A stretch of 64,000 bases of DNA from positions 1-64,000 of the forward strand of contig JAWHQI010000752.1 in assembly GCA_033032865.1 (NCBI GenBank). Direction: 5' to 3'. This DNA is from Dactylorhiza incarnata (lineage: Eukaryota; Streptophyta; Magnoliopsida; Asparagales; Orchidaceae). The notes below the pieces were generated by a model. It was not told where the DNA came from. It ran no database searches and saw only the letters and a program-made list of their open reading frames with translations. Numbering within the stretch: the first letter of the stretch is position 1; every line of letters begins with the position of its first letter. The position numbers were made by a program, and so were the translations under genes. Below, in pieces: positions 32,292 through 43,234 of the stretch.

Positions 32292-32409
32292 AAAAAAAAA
32301 AATAATAAAAAAAAATAAAAAAAAATTAAATAAAAAAAAATTAAATAAAAAAAATAAAAAAAATAATAAAAAAATAATAAAAAAAAAAAGAAAAAAAAAG
32401 GAAAAAAAA
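32292..32409 (+). repeat. A-rich tract 3 (118 bp)
   Basis: A-dominated with TAA interruptions; ends at ATGGGGAGTGCACCG, as tract 1 does. Confidence 0.9.
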
Positions 32410-32514
32410 ATGGGGAGTGCACCGTTTCTGCCTTCTTGCCGCCGATCGTGCGCCTCCTTCCCTTCCGGTGAGCCCATTCCCTATTTCTCCTCCTTCCTTT
32501 GCCCTCCTACCACC

Positions 32515-33759
32515 ATGAGCTCCAGAGATCGCCAAAAGGTCTACCAACGCTCCGGCCGCTCTTCCGCCTCTCCTGCTCAGATCCTCGCTAGGATGGCTAC
32601 TTTTTCCAAGGATTCGCACACGCGGCGATTCAATTCTCTTAAGGAGAAGCCATTCCTATCACAGCGTCTCGTGGATTGGAACGAGTTGAACTCTATCGGC
32701 GACAATGGGGAGTTGGGGGAGGCCGTCCGCCAGCGCTATTATTTCGATCATTGGAGCGGGGTGTTCGAGTGCAATGACCTCGGCTACCGGGAGCTCACCT
32801 TGGAATTTCTTGCTACGTTTGAGTGGGAAGTGTTGCCCTCCGGTCAACGTCCGGGAAAGTGCTCTTTCCGAATTTTGGGCAAGGTTTTCACTCTCTCCTT
32901 ATCCGAGTTGGCGGTGCACGCTGGATTTTACACCGAAGCCGAGGCCACGACGATCCCTTTTCTGGATTTGGATGTCTCCTTCCCTGATGGTGTTACCCCG
33001 CGTGCCGCGTGGTGTGCCCTCACGGGTCGTGATGAAGAATATGTGGCCAGAAAAAGCAAATCCACATGGATCGTCGCGCCTGCTCTCCGATACCTGCAGC
33101 ACGTCCTTAGCCACTCTCTCGTCGCCCGTGCCCTTAGTCAGAATGTAGTGGGGTGGCAAGATCTGATCTCCCTCTATAGTATGGAATTTCGGCAGCCTTT
33201 GCATCTTGGCTACATGCTAGCTTTCTTCTTTCACCACGAGGCCACTTACGGTCTCACAGGTGCCATTGGTGGTGCCTACTATATTACCCGCATTGCCAAA
33301 AGCCTGGGGGTTTGGAGTCATCTGCCTCCGATGGTGCAGGTGACTGCGCCCTCCTTCATCACTCGGGCCACCATGGTGAGTTTCCACCTATTACGGGTCG
33401 TGGGGAAGAAGAGTAGTAAACGCTTTGTGGTCGTGATGCCGGGAGATGCGCCTAGGGAGAGGCAAGGCGACGAGGAGCACGGAGAGCCGGCTGAGCCGCC
33501 AAATACTCACCGCGAGGTAGCCCTTCTGCAGCCGCGAAGGCATTCATTTCAGCAGGAGCGGAGAGCCAAGGAGGAGGGCAGTTCGTCAAGAGCGCCGGAG
33601 GTGCCAAGTTTCGATCGGCGCCTCTCCGATTTGGAGGCAAACCAGTACTGGCTTACGAATTTTGTCTATCAGCAAGCACTGCGGGGAGGGATAAACATCC
33701 CCCACCTCCGGGTCGGGCCGCATCATCTTCCAGACGGTCGCCGTCCGTTGTGGTGTTAG
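32515..33759 (+). pseudogene. ORF2 copy 4, frameshifted C-terminus
   Basis: The frame matches copies 1, 2 and 5 to about residue 391. A run of six C is then reduced to five (about 33699-33703). The shifted frame replaces the last 31 or so residues with a short unrelated tail ending PLWC, so the acidic SUMO-interacting-like end is lost. The ATHILA ORF-1-like core is intact. Other differences are R-to-K in SSKRFVV and D-to-N in WLTNFVY. An in-frame upstream ATG at 32410 comes from the A-tract junction. Confidence 0.8.
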
Positions 33760-35040
33760 ATAGCGACAGCGACGACGAGTGATCTTCCTCCCTGCATGCG
33801 AGATATTCTAAGCCGTGCTTTCTGTTTAGTTTCTTTTGTTGAGTCGTTTGAACTCCTTCTCTTTTGATGTTTGTAATAATAACATTTCGCTTGTGGAATG
33901 CTCTTCTGGGCATAGTTTTATTTATTCAGCTTTTTCTGTTCCCTTATTTTGTGTGCGAGTGCTCAATATTTATTGCAGGAACAAGTTCACTCCCATGGGT
34001 GATAACTTAGAATTCTTGATTTTTTTTTGTGCTCTCACATGTTTAGTCCAATTTTTACTATTTTTTGTTGCTCTAGTGTATAACTTTCAGGTGGCCTTTG
34101 TTTCTCATGAGAGCGGATGCTGCGGACTATTCTTGATCATTTACGCCAATCGTCTGGTATGCTCATTTCTGAGCATTGGGTAACACTTCCTCCCCTCTTT
34201 TTGCTTCAATTTCTAGATATATCGCTTAGCTTAAGTATGGGGGAGCGATTGTTGTTATCCAATGTGCACATGCTGCATTGCATACTAGAAGGTTGCTTTT
34301 TATTTATCATTTTCATTATCATCGTTGCATTCTTCTCACACCACTTCACCCACTTGAGTGCGTGCTTGTCTTTTTGTTGTTGTTCCGTTTAAACTAGTTT
34401 GGTTGGAATGTGAAATAGGTTGTTAACGCAGGAATTATTATTTGGAGTGCGATGTTGACTCATGTAGTGTTCTAGTCACTTCGCATGCTATGGTAGAATT
34501 TGTGTAGAACTAGATTTTCTTTATGCATCTAATTTATGTTTAGTATTTCTGCGTAAATTTAGATTTAATATACTCAAGTGGTGAATTCGAATGAAATCGA
34601 CGATAACCCGGTGTTGTGTGTGTGCGGTTGCTAGTCGTGTGTTGCTCGAGTCGGGAGGAAGGTTTATCTTTCTCGTGGGCTAAGAACTTGCCCCAAGCGA
34701 CTCTCGAAGCATGGGTGAGAGCTACTCGTTGAGTCAAGCATGATGTAGGCCACCCTTTGGCTAGTTTGAGCTTTGTTATTCCATGTCCAATTCATTCACC
34801 TTTGCAAGCCAATTTTGTGCCTACCAATCCTTTGTTCAGCTCCTCTTCATCCACCAAAGCCTGAAGCCTCCCACGCCCGCAACCAAATTGTTTTTAACTG
34901 CACTCATAATTCTAAACTTGTGTGGAGTGTGGAATCGTTGTGTTATGATGGGAAAATAACGTCCATCTGCTGATTTTGAACCAACCGGGGGTTCAATAAA
35001 AGAAGTAAAATATGTAAAAGAAGAAAAAAAGAGTATTTTG
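33760..35040 (+). other. 3' region of ORF2 copy 4
   Basis: Non-coding. The PPT-like site is altered to AAGTATGGGGGAG. Confidence 0.6.
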
Positions 35041-35176
35041 AAAAAAAAAAAATAATAATAAAATAAAATAAAAAATAAAAAAAAATAAAAATAAAAAAAT
35101 TAAATAAAAAAAATTAAAAAAAATAAAAAATAAAATAATAAAAAAAAAAGAAAAAAAACAAAAAAGGAAAAAAAAA
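35041..35176 (+). repeat. A-rich tract 4 (136 bp)
   Basis: Longest of the tracts. It ends ATGGGAGTGCACCG with one G fewer, so the junction ATG is out of frame with ORF2 copy 5. Confidence 0.9.
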
Positions 35177-35280
35177 ATGGGAGTGCACCGTTTCTGCCTT
35201 CTTGCCGCCGATCGTGCGCCTCCTTCCCTTCCGGTGAGCCCATTCCCTATTTCTCCTCCTTCCTTTGCCCTCCTACCACC

Positions 35281-36549
35281 ATGAGCTCCAGAGATCGCCA
35301 AAAGGTCTACCAACGCTCCGGCCGCTCTTCCGCCTCTCCTGCTCAGATCCTCGCTAGGATGGCTACTTTTTCCAAGGATTCGCACACGCGGCGATTCAAT
35401 TCTCTTAAGGAGAAGCCATTCCTATCACAGCGTCTCGTGGATTGGAACGAGTTGAACTCTATCGGCGACAATGGGGAGTTGGGGGAGGTCGTCCGCCAGC
35501 GCTATTATTTCGATCATTGGAGCGGGGTGTTCGAGTGCAATGACCTCGGCTACCGGGAGCTCACCTTGGAATTTCCTGCTACGTTTGAGTGGGAAGTGTT
35601 GCCCTCCGGTCAACGTCCGGGAAAGTGCTCTTTCCGAATTTTGGGCAAGGTTTTCACTCTCTCCTTATCCGAGTTGGCGGTGCACGCTGGATTTTACACC
35701 GAAGCCGAGGCCACGACGATCCCTTTTCTGGATTTGGATGTCTCCTTCCCTGATGGTGTTACCTCGCGTGCCGCGTGGTGTGCCCTCACGGGTCGTGATG
35801 AAGAATATATGGCCAGAAAAAGCAAATCCACATGGATCGTCGCGCCTGCTCTCCGATACCTGCAGCACGTCCTTAGCCACTCTCTCGTCGCCCGTGCCCT
35901 TAGTCAGAATGTAGTGGGGTGGCAAGATCTGATCTCCCTCTATAGTATGGAATTTCGGCAGCCTTTGCATCTTGGCTACATGCTAGCTTTCTTCTTCCAC
36001 CACGAGGCCACTTACGGTCTCACAGGTGCCATTGGTGGTGCCTACTATATTACCCGCATTGCCAAAAGCCTGGGGGTTTGGAGTCATCTGCCTCCGATGG
36101 TGCAGGTGACTGCGCCCTCCTTCATCACTCGGGCCACCATGGTGAGTTTCCATCTATTACGGGTCGTGGGGAAGAAGAGTAGTAGACGCTTTGTGGTCGT
36201 GATGCCGGGAGATGCGCCTAGGGAGAGGCAAGGCGACGAGGAGCACGGAGAGCCGGCTGAGCCGCCAAATACTCACCGCGAGGTAGCCCTTCTGCAGCCG
36301 CGAAGGCATTCATTTCAGCAGGAGCGGAGAGCCAAGGAGGAGGGCAGTTCGTCAAGAGCGCCGGAGGTGCCAAGTTTCGATCGGCGCCTCTCCGATTTGG
36401 AGGCAAACCAGTACTGGCTTATGGATTTCGTCTATCAGCAAGCACTGCGGGGAGGGCTAAACATCCCCCCACCTCCGGGTCGGGCCGCATCATCTTCCAG
36501 ACGGTCGCCGTCCGTTGTGGTGTTAGATAGCGACAGCGACGACGAGTGA
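35281..36549 (+). CDS. ORF2 copy 5: ATHILA ORF-1-like protein
   Basis: Intact 422-residue frame with the C-terminal VVVLDSDSDDE. Changes against the other copies include L-to-P in EFPATFEW, A-to-V in GEVVRQ, P-to-S in VTSRAAW, V-to-M in EEYMARK and T-to-M in YWLMDF. Several private amino-acid changes fit weak or no selection since duplication. No promoter of its own is visible. Confidence 0.68.
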   Translation: MSSRDRQKVYQRSGRSSASPAQILARMATFSKDSHTRRFNSLKEKPFLSQRLVDWNELNSIGDNGELGEVVRQRYYFDHWSGVFECNDLGYRELTLEFPATFEWEVLPSGQRPGKCSFRILGKVFTLSLSELAVHAGFYTEAEATTIPFLDLDVSFPDGVTSRAAWCALTGRDEEYMARKSKSTWIVAPALRYLQHVLSHSLVARALSQNVVGWQDLISLYSMEFRQPLHLGYMLAFFFHHEATYGLTGAIGGAYYITRIAKSLGVWSHLPPMVQVTAPSFITRATMVSFHLLRVVGKKSSRRFVVVMPGDAPRERQGDEEHGEPAEPPNTHREVALLQPRRHSFQQERRAKEEGSSSRAPEVPSFDRRLSDLEANQYWLMDFVYQQALRGGLNIPPPPGRAASSSRRSPSVVVLDSDSDDE

Positions 36550-37807
36550 TCTTCCTCCCTGCATGCGAGATATTCTAAGCCGTGCTTTCTGTTTAGTTTC
36601 TTTTGTTGAGTCGTTTGAACTCCTTCTCTTTTGATGTTTGTAATAATAACATTTCGCTTGTGGAATGCTCTTCTGGGCATAGTTTTATTTATTCAGCTTT
36701 TTCTGTTCCCTTATTTTGTGTGCGAGTGCTCAATATTTATTGCAGGAACAAGTTCACTCCCATGGGTGATAACTTAGAATTCTTGATTTTTTTTTGTGCT
36801 CTCACATGTTTAGTCCAATTTTTACTATTTTTTGTTGCTCTAGTGTATAACTTTCAGGTGGCCTTTGTTTCTCATGAGAGCGGATGCTGCGGACTATTCT
36901 TGATCATTTACGCCAATCGTCTGGTATGCTCATTTCTGAGCATTGGGTAACACTTCCTCCCCTCTTTTTGCTTCAATTTCTAGATATATCGCTTAGCTTA
37001 AGTCTGGGGGAGCGGTTGTTGTTATCCAATGTGCACATGCTGCATTGCATACTAGAAGGTTGCTTTTTATTTATCATTTTCATTATCATCGTTGCATTCT
37101 TCTCACACCACTTCACCCACTTGAGTGCGTGCTTGTCTTTTTGTTGTTGTTCCGTTTAAACTAGTTTGGTTGGAATGTGAAATAGGTTGTTAACGCAGGA
37201 ATTATTATTTGGAGTGCGATGTTGACTCATGTAGTGTTCTAGTCACTTCGCATGCTATGGTAGAATTTGTGTAGAACTAGATTTTCTTTATGCATCTAAT
37301 TTATGTTTAGTATTTCTGCGTAAATTTAGATTTAATATACTCAAGTGGTGAATTCGAATGAAATCGACGATAACCCGGTGTTGTGTGTGTGCGGTTGCTA
37401 GTCGTGTGTTGCTCGAGTCGGGAGGAAGGTTTATCTTTCTCGTGGGCTAAGAACTTGCCCCAAGCGACTCTCGAAGCATGGGTGAGAGCTACTCGTTGAG
37501 TCAAGCATGATGTAGGCCACCCTTTGGCTAGTTTGAGCTTTGTTATTCCATGTCCATTTCATTCACCTTTGCAAGCCAATTTTGTGCCTACCAATCCTTT
37601 GTTCAGCTCCTCTTCATCCACCAAAGCCTGAAGCCTCCCACGCCCGCAACCAAATTGTTTTTAAATGCACTCATAATTCTAAACTTGTGTGGAGTGTGGA
37701 ATCGTTGTGTTATGATGGGAAAATAACGTCCATCTGCTGATTTTGAACCAACCGGGGGTTCAATAAAAGAAGTAAAATATGAAAAAGAAGAAAAAAAGAG
37801 TATTTTG
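36550..37807 (+). other. 3' region of ORF2 copy 5
   Basis: Non-coding; PPT-like site and AATAAA present. Confidence 0.6.
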
Positions 37808-37819
37808 AAAAAAAAAAAA

Positions 37820-37958
37820 TCCTCCCGAGCTAAAAACAGAAAATCTGTTGGTATTTGTGAAGTAGGCCGTGTGCACACCTGGTTTTCATGATAAGTCTGG
37901 GGGTGTGTCACACGAGCATTGTTCGTTGGTCTTGTGTGGTGCAGCATTCCGTTAGCTC
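37820..37958 (+). other. Retroelement tail with PPT-like tract
   Basis: Unique 139 bp after the last cassette. AAGTCTGGGGGTG (37893-37905) is the likely polypurine tract that would prime plus-strand synthesis next to a 3' LTR. About 55 bp later the sequence joins the 5S array at CCCGGTGCAG. No LTR start follows, so the 3' LTR was lost here. Confidence 0.65.
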
Positions 37959-38411
37959 ACCCGGTGCAGAAACTCCACTTTTTACCAGCGGCGAGCGCGC
38001 ACTCTCTCCGGCCGCTGATCCCGAGGCGACGCACTGATCCCGAGGCGCCGCGCTGATCCCGAGGCGCCGCGCTGATCCCGAGGTGCCGCGGTGATCCCGA
38101 GGCGCCACGTTGATGCCGAGGCACCTCCTACGGCCGCGTATCACCGGGCGCTGCTTGCGCGGCTCCGTCAGACGCGCCGCTGCGTCCTAAGCCTCATCAC
38201 CAGACATAACTTCGCGCTCACGCCCGAAATCAAAGCCGCATCCCCACTCTGGGTTCCCCGCGGAGAGCCGGGCGGCGTGGCGAGCAGGTCGTTGCCCGTC
38301 GACCAAATTTTCGTCGAAAATTGCTTAATCTGATTTGAAACGGAGCCCGCATGCTGGAAGAGCGCACCTCGGGGCGAGTGGCATAAAGAGAAAGTGTCGG
38401 AGAATTCTAAC

Positions 38412-38530
38412 GTGTGTGACCATACCAGCACTAGAGCACCGGATCCCATCAGAACTCCGCAGTAAAGCGTGCTTGGGCGAGAGTAGTACTGGGATGGGTG
38501 ACCTCCTGGGAAGTCCTCGTGTTGCACCAA
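38412..38530 (+). rRNA. 5S: 5S rRNA, type B (first gene of right block)
   Basis: Three changes, C6T, T53A in the A-box region, and C118A near the 3' end. It may be weakened. The type-A gene that should precede it is missing. Confidence 0.9.
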
Positions 38531-39319
38531 TCTTTTGCCGCTCGGGTGGAGAAACACCCTTTTTTTTACCTCCGACGAAAGCGCGCTCCCTCTGATTGCG
38601 GATCCCGATGCGCCGTGGGAGGGAGCTAATCCATCGGCGCTTCATGGGTGCAAGGATCCCTAGGCGCACCGGTTACCACCTTTCCCGCTTGTTCATTCGT
38701 GACCCGAAGTAACCGTCCGCTCTGCAACACCCCCACACTTCAGTTCGCGCGGCGTGGAATTGGTTGCATTTTTGGCATCAACAGAACGAACACGGGACAT
38801 GAGGATCATGAGTGGACGATGAACGGAAAGTGGCAATGAAGATGCGTGGTTTAGTTCAAAAATGCACGCAAACTTCAAATGGCCATAACTTTTGATCCGA
38901 TCGTCTGATTTTCGCCCAAAATATGTTTTCGGGAAGGTCTCGGCGATGCCCATCCATTGGCGAACAGTGGGAACCCGTTCGACCTCATACCGCGCTCTCA
39001 AATCGGCCAGATTCAACTCCGTTTAAAGGTTATCGCGGTTTTTCTCTTTCGGCAATTTCGTCCTTATGGATATGTCACCGAAGAATTCTACAAACCCTTC
39101 CAATTGTCCAGAAAAACCTATGAGAAACGACGGCTTCGACCTCGTGCTAGCCGAGGTTACGGCCTCTCAGGACAAGCTGATTACTTGACTGAGAGTGCGG
39201 CGAGTAAATAAGATAAGCCATCTGATGGCCACGCTAAACATATGTTGTGACCTGATGCATAGGATTTCTCCAACCCTTCTCGCGAGCTCCATAAGGTCAT
39301 ATCGTGCACTCATTCAAAC

Positions 39320-39438
39320 GTGTGCGACCATACCAGCACTAGAGCACCGGATCCCATCAGAACTCCGCAGTTAAGTGTGCTTGGGCGAGAGTAGTACTGG
39401 GATGGGTGACCTCCTGGGAAGTCCTCGTGTTGCACCCA
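39320..39438 (+). rRNA. 5S: 5S rRNA, chimeric A-upstream/B-downstream
   Basis: The upstream flank is type A (CATTCAAAC, CATAAGG at -30) but the downstream flank is type B (CATCTTTTGCCGCTCGGG). The whole A-to-B spacer that should lie between is absent, making a one-gene unit of 907 bp. One change, C57T. This is the product expected of unequal crossing-over within a 5S gene. Confidence 0.94.
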
Positions 39439-40226
39439 TCTTTTGCCGCTCGGGTGGAGAAACACCCCTTTTTTACCTCCGACGAAAGCGCGCTCCCTCT
39501 GATCGCGGATCCCGATGCACCGTGGGAGGGAGCTAATCCATCGGCGCTTCATGGGTGCAAGGATCCCTAGGCGCACCGCTTTCCACCTTTCCCGCTTGTT
39601 CATTCGTGACCCGAAGTAACCGTCCGCTCTGCAACACCCCCACACTTCAGTTCGCGCGGCGTGGAATTGGTGGCATTTTTGGCATCAACAGAACGAAGAC
39701 GGGACATGAGGATCATGAGTGGACAATGAACGGAAAGTGGCAATGAAGATGCGTGGTTTAGTTCAAAAATGCACGCAAACTTCAAATGGCCATAACTTTT
39801 GATCCGATCGTCTGATTTTCGCCCACAATATGTTTTCGGGAAGGTCTCGGCGATGCCCATCCATTGGTGAACAGTGGGAACTTGTTCGACATCACACCGC
39901 GCTCTCAAATCGGCCAGATTCAACTCCGTTTAAAGGTTATCGCGGTTTTTCTCTTTCGGCAATTTCGTCCTTATGGATATGTCACCGAAGAATTCTAAAA
40001 ACCCTTCCAATTGTCCAGAAAAACCTATGAGAAACGACGGATTTGACCCCGTGCTAGCCGAGGTTACGGCCTCTCAGGACAAGCTGATTACCTGACTGAG
40101 AGTGCGGCGAGTAAAGAAGATAAGCCATCTGATGGCCATGCTAAACATATGTTGTGACCTGATGCATAGGATTTCACCAACCCTTCTCGCGAGCTCCATA
40201 AGGTCATATCGTGCACTCATCCAAAC

Positions 40227-40345
40227 GTGTGCGACCATACCAGCACTAGAGCACCGGATCCCATCAGAACTCCGCAGTTAAGCGTGCTTGGGCGAGAGTA
40301 GTACTGGGATGGGTGACCTCCTGGGAAGTCCTCGTGTTGCACCCA
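40227..40345 (+). rRNA. 5S: 5S rRNA, type A
   Basis: Consensus sequence; three minisatellite copies follow (543 bp). Confidence 0.96.
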
Positions 40346-40769
40346 ACTTTTGCCGCCCGGTGCAGAAACTCCACTTTTTACCAGCGGCGAGCGCGCACTC
40401 TCTCCGGCCGCTGATCCCGAGGCGCCGCACTGATCCCGAGGCGCCGCACTGATCCCGAGGCGCGACGCTGATGCCGAGGCACCTCCTACGGCCGCGTATC
40501 ACCGGGCGTTGCTTGCGCGGCTCCGTTAGACGCGCCGCTGCGTCCTAAGCCTCATCACCAGACATAACTTCGCGCTCACGCCCGAAATCAAAGCCGCATC
40601 CCCACTCTGGGGTCCCCGCGGAGAGCTGGGCGGCGTGGCGAGCAGGCCGTTGCCCGTCGACCAAATTTTCATCGAAAATTGCTTAATCTGATTTGAAACG
40701 GAGCCCGCATGCTGGAAGAGCGCACCTCGGGGCGAGTGGCATAAAGAGAAAGTGTCGGAGAATTCTAAC

Positions 40770-40888
40770 GTGTGCGACCATACCAGCACTAGAGCACCGG
40801 ATCCCATCAGAACTCCGCAGTTAAGCGTGCTTGGGCGAGAGTAGTACTGGGATGGGTGACCTCCTGGGAAGTCCTCGTGTTGCACCCA
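40770..40888 (+). rRNA. 5S: 5S rRNA, type B
   Basis: Consensus sequence. Confidence 0.96.
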
Positions 40889-41677
40889 TCTTTTGCAGCT
40901 CGGGTGGAGAAACACCCCTTTTTTTACCTTCGACGAAAGCGCGCTCCCTCTGATCGCGGATCCCGATGCGCCGTGGGAGGGAGCTAATCCATCGGCGCTT
41001 CATGGGTGCAAGGATCCCTAGGCGCACCGGTTACCACCTTTCCCGCTTGTTCACTCGTGACCCGAAGTAACCGTCCGCTCTGCAACACCCCCACACTTCA
41101 GTTCGCGCGGCGTGGAATTGGTGGCATTTTTGGCATCAACAGAACGAACACGAGACATGAGGATCATGAGTGGACGATGAACGGAAAGTGGCAATGAAGA
41201 TGCGTGGTTTAGTTCAAAAATGCACGCAAACTTCAAATGGCCATAACTTTTGATCCGATCGTCTGATTTTCGCCCACAATATGTTTTCGGGAAGGTCTCG
41301 ACGATGCCCATCCATTGGCGAACAGTGGGAACCCGTTCGACATCACACCGCGCTCTCAAATCGGCCAGATTCAACTCCGTTTAAAGGTTATCGCGGTTTT
41401 TCTCTTTCGACAATTTCGTCCTTATGGATATGTCACCGAAGAATTCTAAAAACCCTTCCAATTGTCCAGAAAAACTTATGAGAAACGACGGCTTCGACCC
41501 CGTGCTAGCCGAGGTTACGGCCTCTCAGGACATGCTGATTACCTGACTGAGAGTGCGGCGAGTAAAGAAGATAAGCCATCTGATGGCCACGCTAAACATA
41601 TGTTGTGACCTGATGCATAGGATTTCTCCAACCCTTCTCGCGAGCTCCATAAGGTCATATCGTGCACTCATCCAAAC

Positions 41678-41796
41678 GTGTGCGACCATACCAACACTAG
41701 AGCACCGGATCCCATCTGAACTCCGCAGTTAAGCGTGCTTGGGTGAGAGTAGTACTGGGATGGGTGACCTCCTGGGACGTCCTCGTGTTGCACCCA
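41678..41796 (+). rRNA. 5S: 5S rRNA, type A, degenerate
   Basis: Four changes, G17A, A40T, C67T and A101C, joint most in the window with the copy at 60749. C67T lies in the internal promoter area. Possibly a pseudogene. The following spacer also lacks 12 bp (GGAGAGCCGGGC, near 42072). Confidence 0.85.
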
Positions 41797-42208
41797 ACTT
41801 TTGCCGCCCGGTGCAGAAACTCCACTTTTTACCAGCGGCGAGCGCACACTCTCTCCGGCCGCTGATCCCGAGGCGCCGCGCTGATCCCGAGGCGCCGCGC
41901 TGATCCCGAGGCGCCACGCTGATGCCGAGGCACCTCCTACGACCGCGTATCACCGGGCGCTGCTTGCGCGGCTCCGTCAGACGCGCCGCTGCGTCCTAAG
42001 CCTCATCACCAGACATAACTTCGCGCTCACGCCCGAAATCAAAGCCGCATCCCCACTCTGGGGTCCCCGCGGCGTGGCGAGCAGGCCGTTACCCGTCGAC
42101 CAAATTTTCGTCGAAAATTGCTTAATCTGATTTGAAACGGAGCCCGCATGCTGGAAGAGCGCACCTCGGGGCGAGTGGCATAAAGAGAAAGTGTCGGAGA
42201 ATTCTAAC

Positions 42209-42327
42209 GTGTGCGACCATACCAGCACTAGAGCACCGGATCCCATCAGAACTCCGCAGTTGAGCGTGCTTGGGCGAGAGTAGTACTGGGATGGGTGACC
42301 TCCTGGGAAGTCCTCGTGTTGCACCCA
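42209..42327 (+). rRNA. 5S: 5S rRNA, type B
   Basis: One change, A54G in the A-box region, shared only with the gene at 43697. Confidence 0.94.
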
Positions 42328-43115
42328 TCTTTTGCCGCTCGGGTGGAGAAACACCCCTTTTTTACCTTCGACGAAAGCGCGCTCCCTCTGATCGCGGATC
42401 CCGATGCGCCGTGGGAGGGAGCTAATCCATCGGCGCTTCATGGGTGCAAGGATCCCTAGGCGCACCGGTTACCACCTTTCCCGCTTGTTCATTCGTGACC
42501 CGAAGTAACCGTCCGCTCTGCAACACCCCCACACTTCAGTTCACGCGGCGTGGAATTGGTGGCATTTTTGGCATCAACAGAACGAACACGGGACATGAGG
42601 ATCATGAGTGGACGATGAACGGAAAGTGGCAATGAAGATGCGTGGTTTAGTTCAAAAATGCACGCAAACTTCAAATGGCCATAACTTTTGATCCGATCGT
42701 CTGATTTTCGCCCACAATATGTTTTCGGGAAGGTCTCGATGATGCCCATCCATTGGCGAACAGTGGGAACCCGTTCGACATCACACCGCGCTCTCAAATC
42801 GGCCAGATTCAACTCTGTTTAAAGGTTATCGCGGTTTTTCTCTTTCGGCAATTTCGTCCTTATGGATATGTCACCGAAGAATTCTAAAAACCCTTCCAAT
42901 TGTCCAGAAAAACCTATGAGAAACGACGGCTTCGACCCCGTGCTAGCCGAGGTTACGGCCTCTCAGGACATGCTGATTACCTAACTGAAAGTGCGGCGAG
43001 TAAAGAAGATAAGCCATCTGATGGCCACGCTAAACATATGTTGTGACCTGATGCATAGGATTTCTCCAACCCTTCTCGCGAGCTCCATAAGGTCATATCG
43101 TGCACTCATCCAAAC

Positions 43116-43234
43116 GTGTGCGACCATACCAGCACTAGAGCACCGGATCCCATCAGAACTCCGCAGTTAAGCGTGCTTGGGCGAGAGTAGTACTGGGATG
43201 GGTGACCTCCTGGGAAGTCCTCGTGTTGCACCCA
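43116..43234 (+). rRNA. 5S: 5S rRNA, type A
   Basis: Consensus sequence; five minisatellite copies follow (581 bp). Confidence 0.96.

Larger units (their letters stand above)
30552..32409 (+). repeat. ORF2 cassette, tandem copy 3 (5'-truncated)
   Basis: It starts inside ORF2 at GCCTGGGGGTTTGG, lacking about 880 bp of the 5' cassette. The 3' region and the A-rich tract (32292-32409, 118 bp) are complete. Confidence 0.9.
32422..35176 (+). repeat. ORF2 cassette, tandem copy 4
   Basis: Full-length. It shares SQRLVDW, the CGTCTGGTATG variant in the 3' region and GAGTGCGTGC with copy 5, but not with copies 1-3. The A-rich tract is 35041-35176. Confidence 0.92.
35188..37819 (+). repeat. ORF2 cassette, tandem copy 5
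   Basis: Last copy. Its A-tract is only 12 A (37808-37819) and then continues into unique sequence, so this end probably shows the original 3' context of the cassette. Confidence 0.9.
21876..37958 (+). mobile_element. Damaged Athila-like LTR retroelement with amplified ORF2 cassette
   Basis: Order: 5' LTR, tRNA-Asp PBS, leader, zinc-knuckle ORF1, internal promoter, then five tandem ORF2/3'-region cassettes and a 139-bp tail with a purine-rich tract. No sequence resembling protease, reverse transcriptase, RNase H or integrase is open anywhere, so the element is non-autonomous. The 3' LTR is missing: nothing like the LTR start TGATGAGTCC occurs before the 5S array resumes. GCGAG (21871-21875) would be the 5' target-site duplicate, but without a 3' LTR it cannot be confirmed. 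The PBS and the ORF2 family place it in the Athila branch of Ty3/gypsy; this is by motif memory only. Confidence 0.88.
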
